A stretch of DNA of 64,000 nucleotides from Luteimonas viscosa. Its GTDB lineage: Bacteria; Pseudomonadota; Gammaproteobacteria; Xanthomonadales; Xanthomonadaceae. The stretch is taken from contig NZ_VTFT01000001.1 of the NCBI RefSeq assembly GCF_008244685.1, positions 2,087,248 through 2,151,247 of the forward strand. The letters are read 5' to 3'. The notes beneath the pieces are model-generated. The model had not been told where the DNA came from, did not search any database, and saw nothing but the letters and a program-made list of their open reading frames with translations. Numbering within the stretch: the first letter of the stretch is position 1; the number at the start of each line of letters is the position of its first letter. This document shows positions 34,866 to 44,314 of the stretch, piece after piece. A program made the position numbers and the translations under genes.

Positions 34866-36050
34866 TCAGCCCAGCGTGTCCGCAGGCACCCGCACCGCAC
34901 CCTCCATCAGCACCCGCGCCGAGCGCGACATGACCGCCTTCGTCACCGTCCAGCGGCCGTCGACCTGCGCCACCGCCGCACCCACGCGCAGGGTGCCGGA
35001 GGGATGCCCGAAGCGCACGGCCTCGCGCAGCCCCCCGCCCGCGGCGAGGTTCACCAGCGTGCCCGGGATTGCGGCAGCGGTGGCGATGGCGACCGAGGCG
35101 GTGCCCATCATCGCGTGGTGCAGCTTGCCCATCGACAGCGCGCGCACGTTGAGGTCGATGTCGCTGGCGGCCACCGGTTTGCCGCTGCTCGACACGTAGT
35201 CTTTCGGCGGGGCGACGAACGCGAGCTTCGGCGTGTGCTGGCGCCTGAGCGCTTCCTCCGGCGTGCGGACCAGGCCCATGCGGAGCGCGCCGGCGACGCG
35301 GATGGCTTCCAGCTTCGCCAGCGCCGCCGGGTTGTCGTTGATCGCCGGCTGCAGTTCGGTGCCGTCGTAGCCGAGATCTGCGGCGTCGACGAACACGGTG
35401 GGAATGCCGGCGGCGATCATCGTCGCCCGCAGCGGGCCGATGCCGGGCACGTCCAGCGTGTCGACCAGTTGGCCGGTGGGGAACATCGCGCCGCCGGCCT
35501 CGCCCTCGTCGGACGGAGCGAGGAACTCCAGCATGATCTCGGCCGCGGGGAAGGCCACGCCGTCGAGTTCGAAATCGCCGGTTTCCTGCACCTGGCCGTC
35601 GACCACGGGCACGCGCGCCACGATGGTCTTGCCGATGTTCGCCTGCCAGATGCGCACCGTGCAGGTGCCGTTCTCCGGCACGCGCGCCGGATCGAGCAGG
35701 CCGCCCGCGATCGCGAACGGCCCGACCGCCGACGACAGGTTGCCGCAGTTGCCGCTCCAGTCGACGAAGGCCGAATCGATCGACACCTGGCCGTAGAGGT
35801 AGTCGACATCGTGGTCCGCCACCGTCGCCTTCGAGACGATCACGCACTTGCTGGTGCTCGACGTCGCCCCGCCCATGCCGTCGGTGTGCTTGCCGTAGGG
35901 ATCGGGCGAGCCGATCACCCGCAGCAGCAGCGCGTCGCGCGCGGGGCCGGGCACGCGCGCCGCCTCCGGCAGGTCCTGGAGGCGGAAGAACACGCCCTTG
36001 GAGGTGCCGCCGCGCATGTAGGTGGCGGGGATGCGGAGCTGGTCGGTCAT
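34866..36050 (-). CDS. prpF: 2-methylaconitate cis-trans isomerase PrpF
   Basis: A 394-residue PrpF-type isomerase that acts with AcnD in the AcnD/PrpF variant of the 2-methylcitrate cycle of propionate breakdown. Characteristic stretches are YMRGGTSKGVFF at the N-terminus, GATSSTSKCVIV, DWSGNCGNLSSAVGPFAI with its conserved Cys (residues near 105-122) and MGKLHHAMMGTASVA. Length and order match the family. The ATG at 36050 is used; an in-frame ATG at 36065 adds five residues. It lies 1.6 kb after acnD, separated by SRPBCC and rhodanese genes and repeats, not directly adjacent as in many genomes. Confidence 0.94.
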   Translation of the reverse strand: MTDQLRIPATYMRGGTSKGVFFRLQDLPEAARVPGPARDALLLRVIGSPDPYGKHTDGMGGATSSTSKCVIVSKATVADHDVDYLYGQVSIDSAFVDWSGNCGNLSSAVGPFAIAGGLLDPARVPENGTCTVRIWQANIGKTIVARVPVVDGQVQETGDFELDGVAFPAAEIMLEFLAPSDEGEAGGAMFPTGQLVDTLDVPGIGPLRATMIAAGIPTVFVDAADLGYDGTELQPAINDNPAALAKLEAIRVAGALRMGLVRTPEEALRRQHTPKLAFVAPPKDYVSSSGKPVAASDIDLNVRALSMGKLHHAMMGTASVAIATAAAIPGTLVNLAAGGGLREAVRFGHPSGTLRVGAAVAQVDGRWTVTKAVMSRSARVLMEGAVRVPADTLG

Positions 36051-36170
36051 GGCGAAGCGTTCCATGGAAGGTTCATCGGTCCGGCGCGCGGGTGCGGAGC
36101 GTGGGTTGCGACGCATCCTGCGCCGGACGATCCAGTACGCGGCGTGCCGGGCAAGGGCGGTTCTCCGGCA

Positions 36171-36572
36171 TCACGCCCGCGAAGGCCGCGGCGCGACCTC
36201 GCCGCCCGCATCCTTCCAGGCGTGGAACCCGCCGGCGACATGGGCCACGTCGGCCAGCCCCATGTCCTGCAACGTCGCGGTGGCCAGCGCCGAGCGCCAG
36301 CCGGACTGGCAATACAGCACGAAGCGCCGCTGCTCGCCGAACACCGGCTTGAAGTAGGGACTATCCGGATCGACCCAGAACTCGAGCATGCCGCGCGGCG
36401 CGTGGAAGGCGCCGGGCACCATGCCCTCGCGCTCGAGCTCGCGCACGTCGCGGATGTCGACGAACACGACGCCCGGGTCGCCGAGCAATGCCCTGGCGTC
36501 CGCGACCGGAAGGGTGGTGATGCGCGCGTTGGCCGTCTCGACCAGCTGTTTGACGCCCTGCTTCAGTGCCAT
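36171..36572 (-). CDS. Rhodanese-like domain protein
   Basis: A 133-residue single-domain rhodanese. The active-site loop CQSGWRSA begins with the catalytic cysteine (near residue 88), and VVFVDIRDVRELEREGMVPGAFHAPRG, read in parts, gives the CH2A-like segment. Rhodaneses carry a persulfide on this Cys and transfer sulfur. An AGGAGA RBS lies upstream of the ATG. The gene is inserted in the prp region between the SRPBCC gene and prpF, in the same direction; a role in propionate metabolism is not evident. Confidence 0.88.
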   Translation of the reverse strand: MALKQGVKQLVETANARITTLPVADARALLGDPGVVFVDIRDVRELEREGMVPGAFHAPRGMLEFWVDPDSPYFKPVFGEQRRFVLYCQSGWRSALATATLQDMGLADVAHVAGGFHAWKDAGGEVAPRPSRA

Positions 36573-36691
36573 GTCGTTGTCTCCTGGTGCAGGACGTTCA
36601 TTGGTGCGGGTCTTTCATTGGCGCGGATACTTCGTCGGTTCGGGTGTTTCGTCGATGTGAAACTCGCCGGTGGCCGCGCCATCAAGCCCCC

Positions 36692-36759
36692 TGTCATCCC
36701 GAGCGTAGCGAGGGATCTCTGCAGTCCGAGACAGACCCCTCACTACGCTCGGGGTGACA
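36692..36759. repeat. Family B palindromic repeat
   Basis: TGTCATCCCGAGCGTAGCGA, then the inverted arm CACTACGCTCGGGGTGACA. It lies between the rhodanese and SRPBCC genes. Confidence 0.85.
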
Positions 36760-36851
36760 TTCGGAGATGACCCGCGCGATCCACTTCAGGCGGCCGGCCC
36801 TCGCTCTCCTCGGCGGGACATGCGGGACATGGTCGCCTCGATCACAACCCC

Positions 36852-36920
36852 TGTCATCCCAAGCATAGTGAGGGATCTGCTGCAGCCCCGGCCAGACCCC
36901 TCGCTGCGCTCGGGGTGACA
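36852..36920. repeat. Family B palindromic repeat
   Basis: TGTCATCCCAAGCATAGTGA and the inverted arm CGCTGCGCTCGGGGTGACA. A second copy 93 bp from the previous one, with several mismatches in its left arm. The rest of 36573-36949 is non-coding. Confidence 0.82.
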
Positions 36921-36949
36921 TCGGAGAGGACCCGTGTATTTCCACTTCC

Positions 36950-37414
36950 TCAAGCACCATCCGGAATCTCGGGCTCGACCAGCCTCGCCAGCATGTCCAG
37001 CGATTCCTGCCAGCCCATGTAGCAGAAATCCACCGGGATCGCGGCCGGGATGCCTGCCTGCTCGATCTGCAGTTCGGTGCCGGCGATGCTCTTCTTCAGG
37101 ATCACCGTCACCTGCATCTCGCCCGGCAGCCCGGGATTGTCGAAGGTATCGGTCTGGCGGATGCGTTCATTGGGCACCAGCTCTACGTAGGTCACGCGGA
37201 AGGAGTGGCTGGATCCGGTGCCGAAATTTGTGAACGACATCCGGTAGCCGCCGCCGACGCGCGGGTCGAACGCGTGCATGGTCGCGGTGAAGCCGTTCGG
37301 CGGCAGCCACTTGACCATTGCGCCGGCATCGAGGAACGCGCGGTAGACGCGCTCGGGCGGCGCGCGCAGGACGCGGTGCAGGCGGACGGTGCCGGTAGTG
37401 GTGGAATCGCTCAT
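36950..37414 (-). CDS. SRPBCC (AHSA1-like) family protein
   Basis: A 154-residue START/Bet v1-like protein of the AHSA1 group. It has the typical opening VRLHRVLRAPPERVYRAFLDAGAMVKWLPP, read in pieces, the strand GGGYRMSFTNFGTG and the C-terminal helix MGWQESLDMLARLVE. Such proteins bind small hydrophobic ligands; no ligand is known here. A good RBS (AAGGAGA) precedes the ATG at 37414. It reads in the same direction as acnD upstream but is separated from it by family A repeats, so it may have its own promoter. Confidence 0.85.
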   Translation of the reverse strand: MSDSTTTGTVRLHRVLRAPPERVYRAFLDAGAMVKWLPPNGFTATMHAFDPRVGGGYRMSFTNFGTGSSHSFRVTYVELVPNERIRQTDTFDNPGLPGEMQVTVILKKSIAGTELQIEQAGIPAAIPVDFCYMGWQESLDMLARLVEPEIPDGA

Positions 37415-37513
37415 GCTCGTCTCCTTGCGGGTGGATGTCTTGCCACGACGAACCTGCATACCCACGTTCGACATCGCCGTGCGATGCCCCATTAAGGGGC
37501 GTCGCCTCCCCGC

Positions 37514-37652
37514 GTAGCCCGGATAAGCGCAGCGCATCCGGGGCGGTCGTCCGGTGCGTCCATAGAACGCACCACCTTCGTCATCCCGCGATCCGACATG
37601 CGCGACCGGAGACATGCGCGGGGTCCCGGATGCGCTGCGCTTATCCGGGCTA
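37514..37652. repeat. Two family A units flanking a spacer
   Basis: GTAGCCCGGATAAGCGCAGC at 37514 and the inverted unit TCCCGGATGCGCTGCG...GGCTAC at 37624-37652, about 80 bp apart. They lie immediately after the acnD stop. Confidence 0.82.
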
Positions 37653-37656
37653 CCGG

Positions 37657-40275
37657 TTACGCCGCCTTCGCCTGGGCCAGGAAGTCCTGGGCGAAGCGCT
37701 GCAGCACGCCGCCGGCTTCGTAGATCGACTGTTCCTCGTCGGAATCCAGGCGGCAGGTCACCGGCACCTCCACCGCCTCGCCATCCTTGCGGCGGATCAC
37801 CAGCGTCATCGACGACCCCGGCGCGCGCGCGCCGACCACGTCGAAGGTCTCGCTGCCGTCGATACCGAGCGTCAGCCGCGTGGTGCCGGCTTCGAACTCC
37901 AGCGGCAGCACGCCCATGCCCACCAGGTTGGTGCGATGGATGCGCTCGAAGCCTTCGGCGACGATCGCCTCCACGCCCGCCAGGCGCACGCCCTTGGCCG
38001 CCCAGTCGCGCGAACTGCCCTGGCCGTAGTCGGCGCCGGCGATGATCAGCAGCGGCTGGCGCCGCTGCATGTAGGTCTCGATCGCCTCCCACATCCGCAC
38101 CACCTCGCCCTCGGGCTCGATCCGCGCCAGCGAGCCCTGCACCACGTTGCCCTCGGCGTCGCGCACCATCTCGTTGAGCAGCTTCGGGTTGGCGAAGGTC
38201 GCGCGTTGCGCGGTGAGGTGGTCGCCGCGATGGGTGGCGTAGGAATTGAAGTCCTCCTCCGGCAGGCCCATCGACGCCAGGTACTCGCCGGCCGCGCTGG
38301 CGGCCTGGATCGCGTTCGAAGGCGAGAGGTGGTCGGTGGTGATGTTGTCGCCCAGCACCGCCAGCGCGCGCAAGCCGCGCAGCGTGCGTTCGCCGGCGAG
38401 CGCGCCCTCCCAGTACGGCGGGCGGCGGATGTAGGTGGATTGCGGGCGCCAGTCGTACAGCGGGCTCACCCGCTCGCCGCTGTCGACCTGCAGCTTGAAC
38501 ATCGGCCCGTACACCTGGCGATACTGTTCCGGCTTGACGCTGGCCTTGACCACCGCGTCGATCTCGGCGTCGTCCGGCCACAGGTCCTTGAGCGTGACCG
38601 GCTCTCCCTCGGCATCGAACCCCAGCGCATCCTTCTCGATGTCGAAGCGGATGGTGCCGGCGATCGCGTAGGCGATCACCAGCGGCGGCGAGGCGAGGAA
38701 GGCCTGCTTCGCATGGGGATGGATGCGGCCGTCGAAGTTGCGGTTGCCCGAGAGCACCGCCACCGAATACAGGTCGCGCTCGACGATCTCCTTCTGGATC
38801 GCGGGATCGAGCGCGCCGCTCATTCCGTTGCAGGTGGTGCAGGCGAAGCCGACGATGCCGAAGCCGAGGCGTTCGAGCTCGCCGAGCAGGCCGGCTTCCT
38901 CCAGGTACAGCTGCACCGCCTTCGAGCCCGGCGCGAGCGAGCTCTTGACCCAGGGCTTGCGCAACAGCCCTTTCGCGTTGGCGTTGCGCGCCAGCAGGCC
39001 GGCGGCGATGACGTTGCGCGGGTTTGAGGTATTGGTGCAGCTGGTGATCGCCGCGATGATCACCGCGCCGTCGGGCATCAGGCCCTGCGCTTCGCCGGCC
39101 ACGCCGGCGTCGCGCTTGCCGGCGTCGGCGATGCCGCGCTCGGCCAGCGCGCTGGTCGGCAGCCGCCGGTGCGGGTTCGACGGGCCGGCCATGTTGCGCA
39201 CCACGCTCGACAGGTCGAAGTGCAGGGTTCGCTCGTAGCGCGCCTGCGCCAGGTCGTCGGCCCACAGGCCGGCGGCCTTCGCGTAGGTTTCCACCAGTGC
39301 GACCTGCGCGTCCTCGCGGCCGGTCAGGCGCAGGTAGTCGAGGGTGTTGTCGTCGATGAAGAACATCGCCGCGGTCGCGCCGTACTCGGGCGCCATGTTC
39401 GAGATCGTGGCGCGGTCGCCGACGGTCAGCGCCGCCGCGCCCGGTCCGCGGAACTCGAGATAGGCGCCGACCACCTTCTGCTGGCGCAGGAATTCGGTCA
39501 GCGCCAGCACCACGTCGGTGGCGGTGATGCCCGGCGCGGGTCTGCCGGCGAGTTCCACGCCGACCATGTCCGGCGTGCGCATCCACGAGGCGCGACCGAG
39601 CATCACGTTCTCGGCCTCGAGCCCGCCGACGCCGACCGCGATCACGCCCAGCGCGTCGACGTGCGGGGTGTGGCTGTCGGTGCCGACGCAGGTGTCCGGG
39701 AAGGCCACGCCCTCCTGCACGTACACCACCGGCGACATCTTCTCCAGGTTGATCTGGTGCATGATCCCGTTGCCCGGCGGGATCACGTCGACGTTGCGGA
39801 ACGCACGCTTCGTCCAGTCGATGAAGTGGAAGCGGTCGGCGTTGCGGCGGTCCTCGATCGCGCGGTTGCCGGCGAAGGCATCCGGATCGCTGCCGCCGCA
39901 TTCCACCGACAGCGAGTGGTCGACGATCAGCTGCACCGGTACCACGGGATTGACCCGGGCCGGATCGCCGCCCTGCTCCGCGATCGCGTCGCGCAGGCCG
40001 GCCAGGTCGACCAGCGCGGTCTGGCCGAGGATGTCGTGGCAGACCACGCGCGCCGGGAACCAGGGGAAGTCGAGGTCGCGGCGGCGTTCGACCAGCTGCA
40101 CGAGGTAGTCGTCGATGCGCGCGGGATCCGCGCGACGCACGATGTTCTCGGCGTGCACGCGTGCGGTGTACGGCAACGCCGCCCAAGCGCCGGGACGGAT
40201 CGCCTCGACGGCTTCGCGCGCATCGAACCAGTCGAGTTGCGTCCCGGAAAGAGGCTTGCGATGCTGGTTGTTCAT
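37657..40275 (-). CDS. acnD: Fe/S-dependent 2-methylisocitrate dehydratase AcnD
   Basis: An 872-residue aconitase-family enzyme that dehydrates 2-methylcitrate to 2-methyl-trans-aconitate, which PrpF then isomerises. The [4Fe-4S] cluster cysteines are visible in AITSCTNTSNPRNV and FACTTCNGMSG. Other signatures are FPWFPARVVCHDILGQTALVDL (in parts), PDTCVGTDSHTPHVDALGV and YGQGSSRDWAAKG for the swivel domain. The start MNNQHRKPLSGTQLDWFDAR matches AcnD better than aconitase A, as does the neighbourhood of prpB, prpC and prpF. The ATG at 40275 is preferred over one at 40290. Confidence 0.94.
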   Translation of the reverse strand: MNNQHRKPLSGTQLDWFDAREAVEAIRPGAWAALPYTARVHAENIVRRADPARIDDYLVQLVERRRDLDFPWFPARVVCHDILGQTALVDLAGLRDAIAEQGGDPARVNPVVPVQLIVDHSLSVECGGSDPDAFAGNRAIEDRRNADRFHFIDWTKRAFRNVDVIPPGNGIMHQINLEKMSPVVYVQEGVAFPDTCVGTDSHTPHVDALGVIAVGVGGLEAENVMLGRASWMRTPDMVGVELAGRPAPGITATDVVLALTEFLRQQKVVGAYLEFRGPGAAALTVGDRATISNMAPEYGATAAMFFIDDNTLDYLRLTGREDAQVALVETYAKAAGLWADDLAQARYERTLHFDLSSVVRNMAGPSNPHRRLPTSALAERGIADAGKRDAGVAGEAQGLMPDGAVIIAAITSCTNTSNPRNVIAAGLLARNANAKGLLRKPWVKSSLAPGSKAVQLYLEEAGLLGELERLGFGIVGFACTTCNGMSGALDPAIQKEIVERDLYSVAVLSGNRNFDGRIHPHAKQAFLASPPLVIAYAIAGTIRFDIEKDALGFDAEGEPVTLKDLWPDDAEIDAVVKASVKPEQYRQVYGPMFKLQVDSGERVSPLYDWRPQSTYIRRPPYWEGALAGERTLRGLRALAVLGDNITTDHLSPSNAIQAASAAGEYLASMGLPEEDFNSYATHRGDHLTAQRATFANPKLLNEMVRDAEGNVVQGSLARIEPEGEVVRMWEAIETYMQRRQPLLIIAGADYGQGSSRDWAAKGVRLAGVEAIVAEGFERIHRTNLVGMGVLPLEFEAGTTRLTLGIDGSETFDVVGARAPGSSMTLVIRRKDGEAVEVPVTCRLDSDEEQSIYEAGGVLQRFAQDFLAQAKAA

Positions 40276-40306
40276 GGCGATTCGGTTCACTGCTGTCTTT
40301 CGATGT

Positions 40307-40436
40307 TCCCTTCTCCCGCTTGCGGGAGAAGGTGCCCGAAGGGCGGATGAGGACGCGCCGGAGGCGCGGCAGACGCATCGCGACCTGCTGCCCTCACCCC
40401 TGCCCCTCTCCCGCAGGCGGGAGAGGGAAAAGACAA
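40307..40436. repeat. Family C repeat pair between prpC and acnD
   Basis: CCTTCTCCCGCTTGCGGGAG (from 40311) with GGTGCCCGAAGGGCGGATGA, then a second stem CCCTCTCCCGCAGGCGGGAG (from 40406). The element sits between two genes of the same operon and may cause partial termination or mRNA processing. Confidence 0.78.
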
Positions 40437-40440
40437 GGGC

Positions 40441-41598
40441 TCAGCCGCGCTGGTCGATCGGCACGTAGGCCTGGTCCTCCGGACCGGTGTAGTTCGCGCT
40501 CGGGCGGATGATCTTGCCGTCGATGCGCTGCTCGATCACGTGCGCGCTCCAGCCGCTGGTGCGCGAGATCACGAACAGCGGCGTGAACATCGCGGTGGGC
40601 ACGCCCATCATGTGGTAGCTGACGGCGCTGAACCAGTCGAGGTTGGGGAACATCTTCTTGGCGTCCCACATCACGCTTTCGAGCCGCTCGGCGATGTCGA
40701 ACATCTTCCTGCTGCCGGCTTCCTCCGACAGGTCCTTCGCCACCTGCTTGATCACCTGGTTGCGCGGATCCGACACCGTGTACACCGGATGGCCGAAGCC
40801 GATCACCACTTCCTTGCGCGCCACCCGCTCGCGGATGTCGGCCTCGGCCTCGTCCGGATTCGCGTAGCGCTTCTGGATCTCGAACGCGACCTCGTTCGCG
40901 CCGCCATGCTTCGGACCGCGCAGTGCGCCGATGCCGCCGGCGATCGCGCTGTACATGTCCGAGCCGGTGCCGGCGATCACGCGGGCGGCGAAGGTGGAGG
41001 CGTTGAACTCGTGCTCGGCGTAGAGGATCAGCGAGGTGTGCATCGCCCGCACCCAGCTGTCCTTCGGCGGATGGCCGTGCAGCAGGTGCAGGAAGTGGCC
41101 GCCGATGGAGTCGTCGTCGGTCTCCACGTCGACGACGCGGCCGTTGTGGCTCCAGTGGTACCAGTACAGCAGCATCGAGCCGAGGCTGGCCATCAGCCTG
41201 TCGGCGATGTCGCGCGCGGCGGGGTGGTTGTGGTCCGCCGGTTCCGGCAGCACGCAGCCCAGCACCGACACGCCGGTACGCATCACGTCCATCGGGTGCG
41301 CCGAGGCGGGCAGCTCCTCCAGCGCGGCCTTGACCGCGGCCGGCAGCCCGCGCAGCGACTTCAGCTTCGCCTTGTAGCCGCGAAGCTCGCTCGCGCTCGG
41401 CAGCGTGCCGTGCACCAGCAGGTGCGCGATCTCCTCGAACTCGGACGTGGTCGCGAGGTCGAGGATGTCGTAGCCGCGGTAGGCCAGGTCGTTGCCGGTG
41501 CGGCCGACGGTGCACAACGCGGTGTTGCCGGCGGCGGTGCCGGACAGCGCCACCGACTTCTTCGGCTTGAACGGCGTGGCGGGATTGGCTTGGCTCAT
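40441..41598 (-). CDS. prpC: 2-methylcitrate synthase PrpC
   Basis: A 385-residue citrate synthase-fold enzyme that condenses propionyl-CoA with oxaloacetate. The catalytic histidines are in [18 protein letters not shown] and [16 protein letters not shown], and the aspartate in [17 protein letters not shown]. The N-terminal [20 protein letters not shown] is diagnostic of PrpC over GltA. It lies 192 bp after prpB and 165 bp before acnD in the same direction. Both gaps contain hairpins that may tune expression of the individual genes. Confidence 0.95.
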   Translation of the reverse strand: MSQANPATPFKPKKSVALSGTAAGNTALCTVGRTGNDLAYRGYDILDLATTSEFEEIAHLLVHGTLPSASELRGYKAKLKSLRGLPAAVKAALEELPASAHPMDVMRTGVSVLGCVLPEPADHNHPAARDIADRLMASLGSMLLYWYHWSHNGRVVDVETDDDSIGGHFLHLLHGHPPKDSWVRAMHTSLILYAEHEFNASTFAARVIAGTGSDMYSAIAGGIGALRGPKHGGANEVAFEIQKRYANPDEAEADIRERVARKEVVIGFGHPVYTVSDPRNQVIKQVAKDLSEEAGSRKMFDIAERLESVMWDAKKMFPNLDWFSAVSYHMMGVPTAMFTPLFVISRTSGWSAHVIEQRIDGKIIRPSANYTGPEDQAYVPIDQRG

Positions 41599-41721
41599 GG
41601 GGTGCTCCTGGGACGGCCTGTGTGCATTGCGCGCGCCGGCGGCGATGTCCGCTTGCCGCGGGGCGCTGCGTTGGAAGGAAGGAAGCGGCCCGCGGGCCGC
41701 GCCGCAACGTGCCGGAGGGCA

Positions 41722-41782
41722 CCGGACACGCCCCCTTCGTGTCCGGCCCGCCGGCCGACCACGCGCCCTTGCGCGTCGGTCG
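41722..41782. other. Twin hairpins between prpB and prpC
   Basis: Two stems in the 192-bp spacer: CCGGACAC/GTGTCCGG (41722-41746) and GACCACGCGC/GCGCGTCGGTC (about 41757-41781, one bulge). On the transcribed strand both loops contain AAGGG. They could be a stabiliser, an attenuator or a repeat element; the window does not decide. Confidence 0.5.
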
Positions 41783-41790
41783 CGTCGCGC

Positions 41791-42690
41791 TCATGGCTTC
41801 CGGAACAGCGCGTCGAGCTTGCGCTCGAAGGCGTGGTAGCCGATGCGTTCGTACAGTTCCTCGCGCGTCTGCATCATCCCGACCACCGCCTGCTGGTGGC
41901 CGTCGCGGCGGATCGCCTCGTATACGGTCTCCGCGGCCTTGTTCATGGCGCGGAACGCGGACAGCGGGTAGAGCTGGATCGCCACGCCGGCCGACGCCAG
42001 TTCCTCGCGCGTGAACAGCGGGGTCTTGCCGAACTCGGTGATGTTGGCCAGCACCGGCACCTGCACCGCATCCACGAACCGGCGGTACGTCTCGAGGTCG
42101 TAGGCGGCCTCGGCGAAGATGCCGTCCGCCCCCGCCTCCACGCAGGCGACGGCGCGGGCGATCGCGGCGTCCACGCCGTCGACCTGGATCGCATCGGTGC
42201 GCGCGATCAGGAAGAAGTCCGGATCGGTCTTCGCATCCGCGGCGGCCTTGACCCGGTCGACCATCTCGCCCTGCGACACGATCTCCTTGCCCGGGCGATG
42301 GCCGCAGCGCTTGGCGCCGACCTGGTCCTCGATGTGGCAGGCGGCCGCGCCGGCCTTGATCAGCGACTTCACCGTGCGCTCGATGTTGAATGCGCTGGGG
42401 CCGAAGCCGGTGTCGATGTCGACCAGCAGCGGCAGCGGGCAGACGTCGGTGATGCGGCGCACGTCGACCAGCACGTCCTCGAGCGTGTTGATGCCGAGGT
42501 CGGGCAGGCCCAGCGACCCCGCGGCCACGCCGCCACCCGACAGGTAGATCGCGCGGTAGCCGGCCCGCTGCGCGAGGAGGGCGTGGTTGGCGTTGATCGC
42601 GCCGACCACCTGCAGCGGCGATTCGGCGGCGAGGGCGGCGCGGAACCTTGCACCCGGTGACGCGGGGACGGCGGCGGGATCGTGGCTCAT
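41791..42690 (-). CDS. prpB: Methylisocitrate lyase PrpB
   Basis: A 299-residue member of the isocitrate lyase/PEP mutase superfamily that cleaves 2-methylisocitrate to pyruvate and succinate. The catalytic loop motif KRCGH is complete ([14 protein letters not shown]), and the metal site appears in [16 protein letters not shown] and ACHIEDQ. Its first gene position in the minus-strand operon prpB-prpC-acnD fits the usual order. The ATG at 42690 is chosen; further upstream codons extend into the control region. Divergently, 110 bp away, begins the HTH/citrate synthase fusion gene. Confidence 0.95.
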   Translation of the reverse strand: MSHDPAAVPASPGARFRAALAAESPLQVVGAINANHALLAQRAGYRAIYLSGGGVAAGSLGLPDLGINTLEDVLVDVRRITDVCPLPLLVDIDTGFGPSAFNIERTVKSLIKAGAAACHIEDQVGAKRCGHRPGKEIVSQGEMVDRVKAAADAKTDPDFFLIARTDAIQVDGVDAAIARAVACVEAGADGIFAEAAYDLETYRRFVDAVQVPVLANITEFGKTPLFTREELASAGVAIQLYPLSAFRAMNKAAETVYEAIRRDGHQQAVVGMMQTREELYERIGYHAFERKLDALFRKP

Positions 42691-42748
42691 CGGCGGCGGG
42701 TCTGGCGGCGGGATTCCCGGATGCCGCGCAATGTGGCACTCTTCTTCG

Positions 42749-42779
42749 GGTTGATCAATCTTGATCGGACAGATCAACC
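42749..42779. promoter_or_regulatory. Dyad GGTTGATC...GATCAACC between prpB and the HTH-citrate synthase gene
   Basis: Perfect 8-bp arms (42749-42756 and 42772-42779) are separated by 15 bp that hold a third TTGATC (42761-42766). The left arm is itself part of the palindrome TTGATCAA. It is placed 22 bp upstream of the plus-strand gene and 59 bp upstream of prpB, where a shared operator would be expected. Confidence 0.6.
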
Positions 42780-42800
42780 TGTTTTCCGACGAGCCTGCCG

Positions 42801-44045
42801 ATGCACACGCCTGCCGACGCCGAGCTGATCCCCGCCCCCGAGGCCTGTGCCGTACTCGGGATCAGCGCGTCGACGCTGTACGCCTACGTCAGCCGCGGCC
42901 TGATCGAGTCGCGGCCCGGCCCCGACCATCGCAGCCGGGTGTACCTGCGCCGCGACGTCGAGCGCCTCGCGCAGCGCAAGCAGGCCGGGCGCGGCGCGGC
43001 GCGGGGGGCGGCGCAGAGCCTCGACCGCGGCCTGCCGGTGATGGAAACCGCGATCTCGCTGATCCGTCCCGACGGGCCCTGCTACCGCGGCCGCCCGGCG
43101 GTGGCGCTGGTCCGCGCCGGGGCCACGCTGGAGGATGCCGCGCGCCTGCTGTGGGATTGCGGCGAACTCGATCCCTTCGACCCGCCGCCCGCCGAGGGCT
43201 GGCCGGCGCGGGTGGCGCCGCTGGCCACCGACGCGACGCTGCCGCCGCTGGAACGGGCGATGGCGGCGATCCCGCTGCTGGCCGTCGACCAGCGCCATAC
43301 CCTCAACGCCGCACCGGCGATCAAGCGCCGCATCGCCGCCACCCTGTTGCGCCAGAACGCCGCGCTGCTGGTCGCCGGCACGCCCGACGCGCGCCCGGTG
43401 CACCAGTTGCTGGCCGATGCCTGGCGGCCGGGCGATGCCGCGTTCGCCGAACTCGTCCGCGCCGCCCTGGTGCTGTGCGCCGACCACGAGCTCAACGTCT
43501 CCGCCTTCGCCGCGCGCGTGGTCGCGTCCACCGGCGCGCACCTGCACGCCACCGTCTGCGCAGGCCTGGCCGCGCTGTCCGGACCACGCCATGGCGGCGC
43601 CACCGCGCGTGCGTACGCCCTGCTCGCCGATGGCGCCGAGGCACGCTCGCCAGGGGCCCTGGTCCACGAACGCTGGCAGCGCGGCGACGAACTCCCCGGC
43701 TTCCACCACGTGCTCTATCCCGATGGCGACCCGCGTGGCGCCGAACTGCTGGCGATGCTGCGCGCGCGCTGCGCGGACAACCCGCGCATGGGCGAGGTCG
43801 AGGCGCTGGTTGCCGCGGCGGCCGAGAGCAGCGGCCGGCTGCCCAACATCGACGGCATGCTCGCCGCGCTCTGCCATGTGCACGGACTCGGGCCGGCGCC
43901 GGCGCTGGTGCTGTTCGCCGCCGGCCGCCTGGCGGGTTGGCTCGCCCACGCCCAGGAGCAGCAGGACCGCGGCCGCCTGATCCGGCCGCGCGCGCAGTAC
44001 GTGGGGGTGGTGCCGGAGGCGGCGGACGACCCGCCGCCGGGCTGA
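42801..44045 (+). CDS. Helix-turn-helix domain - citrate synthase fusion protein
   Basis: A 414-residue protein. Residues about 10-60 are a MerR-like helix-turn-helix ([27 protein letters not shown], in parts, then [16 protein letters not shown]). Residues about 80-400 are a citrate synthase fold. Catalytic positions are retained: His in [18 protein letters not shown], His in [15 protein letters not shown] (family GFGHPLY, with two changes) and Asp in [11 protein letters not shown]. It is divergent from prpB across a GATC-rich dyad, which suggests a regulator sensing citrate, methylcitrate or acyl-CoA. It may also still be catalytic. Nothing in the sequence proves DNA binding. Confidence 0.82.
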   Translation: MHTPADAELIPAPEACAVLGISASTLYAYVSRGLIESRPGPDHRSRVYLRRDVERLAQRKQAGRGAARGAAQSLDRGLPVMETAISLIRPDGPCYRGRPAVALVRAGATLEDAARLLWDCGELDPFDPPPAEGWPARVAPLATDATLPPLERAMAAIPLLAVDQRHTLNAAPAIKRRIAATLLRQNAALLVAGTPDARPVHQLLADAWRPGDAAFAELVRAALVLCADHELNVSAFAARVVASTGAHLHATVCAGLAALSGPRHGGATARAYALLADGAEARSPGALVHERWQRGDELPGFHHVLYPDGDPRGAELLAMLRARCADNPRMGEVEALVAAAAESSGRLPNIDGMLAALCHVHGLGPAPALVLFAAGRLAGWLAHAQEQQDRGRLIRPRAQYVGVVPEAADDPPPG

Positions 44046-44314
44046 CCGGGAGGCCGGCGGGCCGAGACTTCCAGCCTGGTCGCCTCGACGCTCTGCAACC
44101 AGCCCCGCACGAGCTCGGCGCCGTCCTGGGCCATCGGCGGGCCCGACCTGGGCCGGTTGCCGCGTGTCACCCCGGCCTCGCACACCCCCACCATCGGCAC
44201 ACTTACCCGCGCCGGCATTCCTGTACCTTCCGGTTCAGTGACTCCGGCCAGGTTCAGCCGCCGTTGGCGATGCTGTCGCGCTTGCCGGTCCTAGCGGACT
44301 CCCCTGTGTCCCCC

